A DNA stretch of 51,312 bases from an uncultured Bacteroidales bacterium (GTDB lineage Bacteria > Bacteroidota > Bacteroidia > Bacteroidales > Bacteroidaceae): positions 1 to 51,312 of the forward strand of contig CACWFY010000017.1 in the NCBI GenBank assembly GCA_902760345.1. Reading direction: 5' to 3'. The notes under the pieces were generated by a model. The model did no database searches and had not been told where the DNA came from. It worked only from the letters and a program-made list of their open reading frames with translations. Positions 26,776 through 36,513 of the stretch are shown here, one piece after another; position 1 is the stretch's first letter, and each line of letters opens with the position of its first letter. The translations under genes and the position numbers were made by a program.

Positions 26776-28599
26776 ATGACACTGACTAAATGCTATAAGG
26801 CCCTGATGCCTGTGGTCCTGTGGATAGGGGCCTTGGTGGCAGTGGCCTGTGTTTTGTTGTATGTAGAGGCCGACCTGCTATGGAAGGTGCAGCAGCACAA
26901 CGTATTCCTGAACACGGCGTTGTTTTTCAAGCAGCAGATGGTGGTGCCTGGTGGCATGCTGTCGTATCTGGGCGCCTTCCTGACTCAGCATTTCTACTAT
27001 CCCTGGGTGGGCGTCATTATGCTATGTGCCTTGTGGCTGTTGATGATGTGGCTCACAAAACGGACTTTCAACATCCCTGGGCAATGGATGGTGGTGACGC
27101 TGGTGCCTGTGGCTATCCTGTTGGTGGCCAATATGAGTCTGGGCTACTGGGTATACGTCATCAAACTGCGCGGCTATTTCTTTGTGCCAACCCTTGGCGT
27201 AATATTCGCTACTGCCTTGATATGGGCATTCCGTAAGTTGCCTGAAAAGCTGTGGATTCGTGCCGCTTTCATCGTGGTGGCAACGTTGGTGGGCTATCCC
27301 CTGATGGGTGTCTATGCTTTGGCAGCCGTCATCTTGATGGCTATACTGGTGTGGCGTAAGTGGCTGGTGGGTGTCTTTGCTTTGGTGAGCATGATTGCCA
27401 TACCATTGCTCTACTATCGTTTCGTTTATTACGAGACCAATCTGGCAGATATCTATTGGGCTGGTCTTCCCGTCTTCATCGTACGCGAGAGTCATCCGCA
27501 GTACTACTATTCTTACTATGCGTTGGCCCTGTGTTATGTGTTGCTGGCTTTGAATGTCTGCACTAACTGCTCATGTCTATCCTCTCGCCTCTCACCTCTC
27601 ACCACTCACCTCTTGCAACTCTGCCTGTTGGCAGCTGTCGTCGCTGGTGTCAACCATTTCTGGTATAAGGATGCCAACTTCCACCATGAGTTGCGAATGC
27701 TGCGTTGTGTGGAGCAGGCTGACTGGGAAGGCGTTATTAAAGAAGGAACGAAACAGGACTGCGAGCCCACACGAGCCATCGTGGTGTTGCACAACCTGGC
27801 GCTGAGCAGACTGGGCCGCCAATGTGACGAGATGTATAGCTTCCGTAAAGGTTCCAGCAAAATCAATACGCCGCTGCCTGTCTATATGTACCATGTGGCT
27901 GGACGTCTGATGCTCTATCAATACGGCATGATGAACGAGTGTCACCGCGTCTGCATGGAAGATGGTGTGGAATACGGATGGAATGTAGACGTGCTGCAAT
28001 ATTTGGCGCGCTGTGCCATCCTAAATAAGGAAACGCAGGCGGCCAGGAAATTTCTGGACCTCCTTAGGCAGACGTGCTACTATGGCTCTTGGGCTGACCA
28101 TATGGAACAGCTGATGAACAATCCTAAACTGCTGGCTGACGATGCAGAGACAGGGCCCATTACCCACATGCTGCACTATACTGACCATATAGATGCCGTC
28201 GAGGGCTGGATAGAGAAGTGCGTGATGACCAATCTGGCAGAGCATGATGCTGACGACCTCTATTTTCAGGAACAAGCAGTGCTGGGTGCCTTGTGGACCA
28301 GAGACGCCAGTCTTTTCTGGCCTCGCTTCGAACACTATGTCCAACTGAAAAACAATGAAAACATCCCCCGCATCTTCCAAGAAGCAGCCTGGATGTTTGC
28401 CAATCTGGAAGGTCAGGAAGGGCTGGACGAGTGGGAACTGGCGCCTGGCGTTAAGGAAAACTTCTACCAGTTTATGAAAGGAATGGAGCAATTGCGCCAG
28501 CAACCCAACAATGGTAATGTCAGGGCATTCCTGTTTAACAACTACGGTAATACCTACTATTTTGAATACTTCTTCCTCAGAAACATCACCTACTATTGA
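26776..28599 (+). CDS. DUF6057-like membrane protein
   Basis: A 607-residue protein with about eight to ten hydrophobic segments in residues 10-300 (for example VVLWIGALVAVACVLLYV and IMLCALWLLMMWL) and a soluble helical C-terminal half (about 310-607) with TPR-like character. It resembles the DUF6057 family of Bacteroidota; function is unknown. It lies between GH43-CBM6 and a CxxCH lipoprotein, with a single base before the next start codon, so it is translated with that gene. Near 27587-27617 a CTCACCT-type repeat encodes CLSSRLSPLTTHLLQ between two membrane segments and looks like a repeat expansion within the reading frame. Confidence 0.75.
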   Translation: MTLTKCYKALMPVVLWIGALVAVACVLLYVEADLLWKVQQHNVFLNTALFFKQQMVVPGGMLSYLGAFLTQHFYYPWVGVIMLCALWLLMMWLTKRTFNIPGQWMVVTLVPVAILLVANMSLGYWVYVIKLRGYFFVPTLGVIFATALIWAFRKLPEKLWIRAAFIVVATLVGYPLMGVYALAAVILMAILVWRKWLVGVFALVSMIAIPLLYYRFVYYETNLADIYWAGLPVFIVRESHPQYYYSYYALALCYVLLALNVCTNCSCLSSRLSPLTTHLLQLCLLAAVVAGVNHFWYKDANFHHELRMLRCVEQADWEGVIKEGTKQDCEPTRAIVVLHNLALSRLGRQCDEMYSFRKGSSKINTPLPVYMYHVAGRLMLYQYGMMNECHRVCMEDGVEYGWNVDVLQYLARCAILNKETQAARKFLDLLRQTCYYGSWADHMEQLMNNPKLLADDAETGPITHMLHYTDHIDAVEGWIEKCVMTNLAEHDADDLYFQEQAVLGALWTRDASLFWPRFEHYVQLKNNENIPRIFQEAAWMFANLEGQEGLDEWELAPGVKENFYQFMKGMEQLRQQPNNGNVRAFLFNNYGNTYYFEYFFLRNITYY

Positions 28600-28600
28600 T

Positions 28601-30103
28601 ATGAAAAGACTGATTCTTTTCGCCGCGGCAGCCTTGATACTGGTGGCCTGCGGCCATCAGATACCCCAGGAATATACGGAGTCGGACGACCTGCCCAATA
28701 TCTATCCTGACTATATCGACGTAACCATACCTGTCAACATGGCTCCGTTGACCTTTCAGCTCGACGACCGGGCCGACGGCATGGTGGCCAGACTATCGGC
28801 AGGTGACGAGGAGGTGGTTTATAGTGACAAGGTACAGCCCAGCATGAGCGAGTGGAAACAGCTCGTTCAGTCGGCCCTTAACCAAAAGCCCGCTGCCATT
28901 CAGGTAGAGGTTTTTGTCGACAAATACGACCATTGGACACGCTTCAAGCCTTTCCATATCTATGTGTCGCCCGATTCCATCGACAGCTATATCAGCTATC
29001 GACTCATTCCGCCCTCGTATGTCACTTATGAAGAGCTGACCATCAGCCAGCGTTGTCTTGAGAACTACGACGAAAGCGTTATCTACGACAATATGCTCTG
29101 CTCGGAGGGTGCCAATGGCCAGTGCATCAACTGTCATAACTACCAGCAGTACAATCCTGAACGCATGCAGTTTCATGCCCGTCAGAATCTGGGTGGCACC
29201 ATCATTGCCTATGATGGAAAGATCAAGAAGGTGAACATGCGCAACGACTCCATTCTGTCGGCAGGCGTTTATCCGACATGGCATCCGTGGCTCCCACTGA
29301 TTGTCTACTCCTCGAATATGACTGGTCAGATATTCCACTCTGTCGATCTTAACAAGATTGAGGTCTTTGACACGGAGAGCGACCTCATCGCCTATGACGT
29401 AGAGAAAGATGAGGTGATGAATATCGAGAACGACCCTGCGGAGCTGGAGTGTTTCCCCTTCTGGGCGCCAGATGGTAAGACACTCTACTATTGTAGTGCC
29501 CACTTCGAGTATCAAGACACCATCGACCACGGCAAGGAGTTCCTGATGCATACAGAAGAGGTGAAATACAACCTCTATAAGAAGTTTTTCAACCCGGAGA
29601 CGCTGCAGTTCGGACCTCGTGAACTGGTATTCGCTGCTGACTCTCTTGGCAAAAGTGCCACGTTGCCGCGTGTCTCACCCGATGGCCGCTTCCTGATGTT
29701 CACCCTCGCCAAACATGGCGTCTTCCATATCTGGCACCACGATGCTGACCTGTGGATGCTTGACCTGCAGACTGGAGTAGTACGCAACATGGAGGAGATT
29801 AATTCGCCAGATACCGAGAGCTATCACTCCTGGTCGAGCAATGGCCGATGGGTGGTGTTCAGCAGTCGCCGCTACGACGGCAACTATACACGTCCGTTCA
29901 TCGCCCATATCGATAAAAACGGAAAGGGCACCAAGCCTTTTGAGTTGCCCAGTGCCGATCCGGATTATCACCGTCAGTTTCTGAAATGTTACAACGTTCC
30001 TGAATTCATGCGTGGGCCTGTGACTATTAAACCTCAGCGGTTTGCCGATGTTGTCAAGCAAGAGGCAGTACCTGTAAAATACGTTAGCAAGTTTTCAAAA
30101 TGA
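28601..30103 (+). CDS. TolB-like beta-propeller lipoprotein with one CxxCH haem motif
   Basis: A 500-residue lipoprotein. The ATG at 28601 gives MKRLILFAAAALILVAC (lipidated Cys 17); an in-frame start at 28511 lies inside the preceding gene and adds no signal. GQCINCHNY at 173-181 is a c-type haem site (Cys175, Cys178, His179). PD40/TolB-like repeats follow (YPTWHPWLPLIVYSS, FPFWAPDGKTLYYCS, LPRVSPDGRFLMFTL, HSWSSNGRWVVFSSRR). The combination suggests an envelope redox or sensing protein; its link to xylan use is only by co-transcription with GH43-CBM6. The partner of the haem and the role of the propeller are unknown. Confidence 0.75.
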   Translation: MKRLILFAAAALILVACGHQIPQEYTESDDLPNIYPDYIDVTIPVNMAPLTFQLDDRADGMVARLSAGDEEVVYSDKVQPSMSEWKQLVQSALNQKPAAIQVEVFVDKYDHWTRFKPFHIYVSPDSIDSYISYRLIPPSYVTYEELTISQRCLENYDESVIYDNMLCSEGANGQCINCHNYQQYNPERMQFHARQNLGGTIIAYDGKIKKVNMRNDSILSAGVYPTWHPWLPLIVYSSNMTGQIFHSVDLNKIEVFDTESDLIAYDVEKDEVMNIENDPAELECFPFWAPDGKTLYYCSAHFEYQDTIDHGKEFLMHTEEVKYNLYKKFFNPETLQFGPRELVFAADSLGKSATLPRVSPDGRFLMFTLAKHGVFHIWHHDADLWMLDLQTGVVRNMEEINSPDTESYHSWSSNGRWVVFSSRRYDGNYTRPFIAHIDKNGKGTKPFELPSADPDYHRQFLKCYNVPEFMRGPVTIKPQRFADVVKQEAVPVKYVSKFSK

Positions 30104-30110
30104 GACCTAT

Positions 30111-30143
30111 AAAAAAGCTCACCAGTTGTGAGGTGAGCTTTTT
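30111..30143. terminator. Bidirectional terminator between convergent operons
   Basis: AAAAAAGCTCACC, an 8-nt loop, then GGTGAGCTTTTT: a perfect stem with an A-run on one side and a T-run on the other, so it can end both the plus-strand operon (stop 30103) and the minus-strand GH30 gene (stop 30154). Confidence 0.9.
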
Positions 30144-30153
30144 ATATAGCCTA

Positions 30154-31689
30154 TTAATTATACATCATGACCTTTCTGGAGCTGCCATCGGCACTGCGCT
30201 CGATACAGAGCCCTTGGGGCTTATCCAGTTTCCGGCCCTGCAGGTCGTAATAGGTCTTCGGACCGTCAACGTAGTTGTACTTCATGTTCTCAATGGCCGT
30301 ACTGCCTTTGTCAATCGTGAAGATGAAAGTATTCAAACTCTGAGCTGGCATCTCGTGTAGGTACTTGTGGACAGGTTCTGTAATGTCAAGTGTTGACTTT
30401 TGACAGAGATTCTCACTTTCGTTGCCTGTTGATAGCCATAATTCAGCGTTCTTTGCATAAACATTTTCTGGCAGTGTAATCATCAAGTCACGAGCGTTCT
30501 CCCTTGCATTAATAGCCATGACGATGATGGAGTCGCCCTTGATGTAAGCCGAGAATTGTTCGTTCTGCAACACTTCCTCTTTCGTGCGCCCAGCATTCGC
30601 GTCTTGGTTCGTTGATAAGCGGGTGGAACCCGTGACATTCTTCGAAAAGTGGGACATCACGAAAGCACGAGGCAGCAGTTCGTCCTTTTTGTTGGCTGTG
30701 CCATATTGGGACTCACCCGTTCCGCAGAAAGACCAATGGGCACGCAGATACCAGTAAATGTAACCCGTGCAGCCAGCCAGCATACATTCGTTGAGCTCTT
30801 CGGCGAAGATAAGGTTCTCATTCCAGTTGGGCAGTCGGTCTTTTAAATCACTACTAACGGAGTGCTCAGTCATCCAGACCTCTTTGCCAAGTGGGAGCGC
30901 TGCATCGGCAACGGGCTTGATGTATTGGAGAGGCATGTGGCCATAGATGTGTCCGGCAAAAATGTCAACTTCCTTGCGACAGGTCTCGTCAGCCAATAAA
31001 GCATCAAAATAGTCTTTTCTGTATCCCAATGGCTCGGCACTGATTAGACGTACGTTGTTATATGTCTCGCGGTCAAGCAGGTGGGCATAATTCTTAATCA
31101 GTTCAACCTGCTCCTGTGGTTCATAAAGACAGCCAGAGTAGTTGACCCACCAGTCGGGCTCGTTTTGAATGGAGACGGCATCCATGACGACACCATGATC
31201 TTTCATCCACTTTAGGAAGGTGTTAAACCATGGGAAGAACAACTCATAGCAGTCCTTGCGCAACCTGCCTTCCTGGTAACCTTGGTCTTCGGCATTGCCG
31301 CCTGCAGCAGTATCATTGGTCTTATATTTTCCAGGAGGTGACCAAGGGGTTCCAAAGACAATACCTCCACGGTTTTTGACAGTCGTAGCAGATGGAAGTG
31401 AACCATTCCAGTCGTAGTCGCCCCAGTTGTCACCCTCAAAACTCGGTGAAATCTCCATACGTAAAATGTTCAAGGCAACTTTCGACCTTTTACCATAAAG
31501 TTTGTTCACAGGAGTGTAGTCACTACCAAATGGCTTCATGGCACCGTCACAGCAAGCACCGCCAAAACCAGTGACAGTCTGCTTCTTGGTGGCGTAAATC
31601 TGTAACGAAGTACGTGGCTTCGCAGCTTGGATAGCAGTGGTGGCTATCAGCACCATCATGATAGAAGTAAGAATTCTTTTCATTCGCAT
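30154..31689 (-). CDS. GH30 endo-xylanase/glucuronoxylanase-like
   Basis: A 511-residue secreted GH30 enzyme (signal MKRILTSIMMVLIATTAIQA). The barrel carries the acid/base Glu177 in SIQNEPDWW and the nucleophile Glu275 in VWMTEHS, with GGIVFGTPWSPPGKYKTND typical of the family. The side beta-domain follows, then a C-terminal tag YYDLQGRKL...SSRKVMMYN. The layout suits subfamily 8-like xylanases, but I do not see a decisive glucuronic-acid-binding residue. The start may be 31689 or 31683 (MKR). It is the only xylan gene here on the minus strand apart from the regulator, and its promoter has no copy of the 27-bp operator. Confidence 0.9.
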   Translation of the reverse strand: MRMKRILTSIMMVLIATTAIQAAKPRTSLQIYATKKQTVTGFGGACCDGAMKPFGSDYTPVNKLYGKRSKVALNILRMEISPSFEGDNWGDYDWNGSLPSATTVKNRGGIVFGTPWSPPGKYKTNDTAAGGNAEDQGYQEGRLRKDCYELFFPWFNTFLKWMKDHGVVMDAVSIQNEPDWWVNYSGCLYEPQEQVELIKNYAHLLDRETYNNVRLISAEPLGYRKDYFDALLADETCRKEVDIFAGHIYGHMPLQYIKPVADAALPLGKEVWMTEHSVSSDLKDRLPNWNENLIFAEELNECMLAGCTGYIYWYLRAHWSFCGTGESQYGTANKKDELLPRAFVMSHFSKNVTGSTRLSTNQDANAGRTKEEVLQNEQFSAYIKGDSIIVMAINARENARDLMITLPENVYAKNAELWLSTGNESENLCQKSTLDITEPVHKYLHEMPAQSLNTFIFTIDKGSTAIENMKYNYVDGPKTYYDLQGRKLDKPQGLCIERSADGSSRKVMMYN

Positions 31690-31728
31690 TTATATTAAGT
31701 TAGAGTTTCTGTACTTTTAATTCGTGCG

Positions 31729-31736
31729 CAAAGGTA
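31729..31736 (-). promoter_or_regulatory. -7 box of the GH30 gene
   Basis: TACCTTTG on the minus strand, 39 bp before the start. The operator-length window 30-31 bp upstream shows no half-sites. Confidence 0.55.
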
Positions 31737-31796
31737 CGAAAAAAAAAGTGTTGACCAAAACGGATTCGTGCCTTTTACAGTGAAGTTCATCGAGGT

Positions 31797-31862
31797 GATA
31801 CATCAGAAAAAGTATATGAGACAAACGAGCGCTAACTATTATATATAATATGTGTATCTTTG
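31797..31862 (+). promoter_or_regulatory. XynR-type operator and -7 box of the CE6-CE1/GH3/GH31 operon
   Basis: The 27-bp site at 31797-31823 has half-sites GATACA and GAGACA with central AAAGTA, and is nearly identical to the site at 24918. The -7 box TATCTTTG (31855-31862) follows after 31 bp. No -33 TTTG is seen. Transcription should begin near 31869, which rules out the ATG at 31871 as the usual start. Confidence 0.75.
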
Positions 31863-31870
31863 CAACGTAA

Positions 31871-33907
<2,037 letters not shown>

Positions 33908-33912
33908 AAGAA

Positions 33913-36513
33913 ATGAAGAAAATATTTATTTCAATCATGGCGTTGCTAGGCATGGGCATAACTGCTAGTGCCCAGCAACTGCCATACAAAAATCCGCAGT
34001 TGTCGGCCCATGAGCGTGCCGTTGACCTGTGTAGTCGTCTGACGCTGGAAGAGAAAGCTCAGCTGATGCTCGACGAGAGTCCCGCTATTCCGCGCTTGGG
34101 CATCAAGAAGTTCTTCTGGTGGAGCGAGGCCCTGCATGGGGCTGCCAATATGGGCAATGTCACGGTGTTCCCGGAGCCTGTGGCGATGGCGTCGTCGTTC
34201 AACCCTGTCCTGTTGTACAAGTGTTTCGATATTGCTTCTACGGAGTTTCGTGCACAGTATAACCACCGCCTCTATGACTTGGGCGGTGAGGATATGAAGA
34301 TGCGCAGTCTGTCGGTATGGACGCCGAATGTCAACATCTTCCGTGATCCGCGATGGGGCAGGGGACAGGAGACCTACGGTGAGGACCCCTATCTGACCAG
34401 TGTGATGGGTGATGCTGTGGTGCGTGGACTGCAGGGAGACCCATTGACAGGGAAAACCGGTCAGCACAAGTATCGTAAGCTATGGGCCTGTGCCAAACAC
34501 TATGCCGTACACAGCGGACCGGAGTACACCCGTCACTCGGCCAACCTGACCGATGTACCGGTGCGAGACTTCTGGGAGACCTATATGCCTGCCTTTAAGC
34601 ATCTGGTGACGAAGAGTGATGTGCGTGAGGTGATGTGTGCCTATCAGCGTTTGGACGACGACCCCTGCTGTGGTTCGAACCGACTGTTGCAGACCATCCT
34701 GCGCGATGACTGGGGCTTTAAGTACCTGGTGGTCAGCGACTGTGGAGCTGTCAGCGACTTCTATACCTCTCATAAGAGTTCGTCATCGCCCATTACCGCT
34801 TCTGCCAAGGCTACGCTAGCCGGTACCGATGTGGAGTGTGGCTATGGCTATGCCTATCGCAGTATTCCCGAAGCCGTGCACCGCGGCCTGATTACTGAGG
34901 AAGAGGTCGACAAGCATGTCATCCGTCTGTTGGAAGGCCGCTTCGACCTTGGCGAGATGGACGACCCGTCACTGGTGGAATGGTCGAAGATTCCCTATTC
35001 GGCCATGAGTACCAAGGAATCGGCCAAGATTTCCTTAGACATGGCACGCCAGAGCATCGTGCTGTTGCAAAACCACGACAACATTCTGCCGCTCAGTAAA
35101 AAGGAGAAAATTGCCGTCATTGGTCCTAATGCCAATAACGAGCCCATGATGTGGGGTAACTATAATGGTACGCCCAATACGACTGTGACCATCCTTGACG
35201 GTATCAAGGCTAAAACGAAGAAGCTGTTCTATGCCCAGGGCTGCGACCTGACGTATGATAAGGTGATGGAATGCCACATGGCAATGGAGTGTACGGCACC
35301 CGATGGTAAGAAAGGACTGAAGGGAACGTTCTGGACGAATACCGAATGGAAGGGTAAACCTTTCACAACCGAATATTACACCAAGCCGCTGGCCGTGACG
35401 ACCAATGGCATGCACGTCTTTGCCGCCAATCTGCCTATCGAGGACTTTTCAGCCAAGTATGAGACCACCTTCGCCCCGAAGGAGGCTGGTGAATATGTGC
35501 TGAACGTAGAGGGCACGGGAGATTTCTCGGTATATGTCAATGGCGAGCGTAAGGAGAGCCATCATATCTGGCGTTCTACACCTACCCGTACCGTACTGAC
35601 TGCTACCGCCGGCCAGAAGTTCCAGATAGAGGTACGCTTCAATACCGTCAAGACATGGGGCGCTGGCATGAAGATCAATATTGCCCGTGAGTTGCCCATC
35701 GACTATAATGAGACCATCGCCCAACTAAAGGGTATCGATAAGGTTATCTTCGTGGGAGGTATCGCTCCCAGCCTGGAAGGTGAGGAGATGCCTGTAGACA
35801 TCGAAGGTTTCAAGGGTGGTGACCGTACCAATATTGAACTGCCGAAGGTGCAGCGTGAGTTCCTGAAGGCGCTGAAGGCTGCTGGCAAACAGGTCATCTT
35901 CGTCAACTGCTCCGGTTCTTGTATTGCTTTGGAGCCCGAAACGCAGAGCTGCGACGCCATCGTACAGGCCTGGTATCCTGGTCAGGAGGGCGGTACGGCC
36001 GTGGCTGACGTCCTTTTCGGTGACGTCAACCCTAGCGGTAAGCTGCCCATTACCTTCTATAAGAATAGCAACCAGCTGCCCGACTATGAGGATTACTCGA
36101 TGAAGGGCCGTACCTATCGCTACTTTAACGATGCCCTGTTCCCCTTCGGCTATGGACTGAGCTATACCACCTTCGAAGTAGGTGACGCCAGCAGTTCTGT
36201 GAATGGCGATGACGTTGCCATCAACTGTACGGTCAAGAACACAGGCAAGTGTGACGGTACGGAGATTGTGCAGGTATATATTCGCAATGTCGCTGATTCT
36301 GAGGGACCGCTGAAGACCCTCCGTGGCTTCCAACGAGTCAGCGTGAAGGCCGGACAAACGGCTACGGCAACGATACATCTCAGCCGCGAACGCTTTGAGT
36401 GCTGGGATGGCGAGACTAATACCATGCGTGTCAAGCCAGGAGAATATGAGGTGCTGGTGGGCAACAGTTCGCTGGACAACGACTTGAAGAAACTGACAAT
36501 CAATATTAAATGA
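33913..36513 (+). CDS. GH3 beta-xylosidase-like with PA14 insert
   Basis: An 866-residue secreted GH3 enzyme (signal MKKIFISIMALLGMGITASA). The barrel has WSEALHG, DPRWGRGQETYGEDPYL and KHYAVHSGPE, with the nucleophile Asp276 in VVSDCGAV. The second alpha/beta domain is split by a PA14-like module (about 450-590, TFWTNTEWKGKPF...GDFSVYVNGE), and a fibronectin III-like domain ends the protein. This domain order matches GH3 beta-xylosidases of Prevotella xylan clusters, such as Xyl3 enzymes of P. ruminicola and P. bryantii. The start is 33913 rather than the GTG at 33904. It starts 5 bp after the esterase gene, and its stop overlaps the GH31 start by 4 bp. Confidence 0.9.
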   Translation: MKKIFISIMALLGMGITASAQQLPYKNPQLSAHERAVDLCSRLTLEEKAQLMLDESPAIPRLGIKKFFWWSEALHGAANMGNVTVFPEPVAMASSFNPVLLYKCFDIASTEFRAQYNHRLYDLGGEDMKMRSLSVWTPNVNIFRDPRWGRGQETYGEDPYLTSVMGDAVVRGLQGDPLTGKTGQHKYRKLWACAKHYAVHSGPEYTRHSANLTDVPVRDFWETYMPAFKHLVTKSDVREVMCAYQRLDDDPCCGSNRLLQTILRDDWGFKYLVVSDCGAVSDFYTSHKSSSSPITASAKATLAGTDVECGYGYAYRSIPEAVHRGLITEEEVDKHVIRLLEGRFDLGEMDDPSLVEWSKIPYSAMSTKESAKISLDMARQSIVLLQNHDNILPLSKKEKIAVIGPNANNEPMMWGNYNGTPNTTVTILDGIKAKTKKLFYAQGCDLTYDKVMECHMAMECTAPDGKKGLKGTFWTNTEWKGKPFTTEYYTKPLAVTTNGMHVFAANLPIEDFSAKYETTFAPKEAGEYVLNVEGTGDFSVYVNGERKESHHIWRSTPTRTVLTATAGQKFQIEVRFNTVKTWGAGMKINIARELPIDYNETIAQLKGIDKVIFVGGIAPSLEGEEMPVDIEGFKGGDRTNIELPKVQREFLKALKAAGKQVIFVNCSGSCIALEPETQSCDAIVQAWYPGQEGGTAVADVLFGDVNPSGKLPITFYKNSNQLPDYEDYSMKGRTYRYFNDALFPFGYGLSYTTFEVGDASSSVNGDDVAINCTVKNTGKCDGTEIVQVYIRNVADSEGPLKTLRGFQRVSVKAGQTATATIHLSRERFECWDGETNTMRVKPGEYEVLVGNSSLDNDLKKLTINIK

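Noticed and set aside
31737-31796. XynR-type operator for the GH30 gene
   Set aside because: Reading the minus strand 30-31 bp upstream of its -7 box gives no half-sites and no central AAAGT; the only site in this gap points toward the CE6-CE1 gene.
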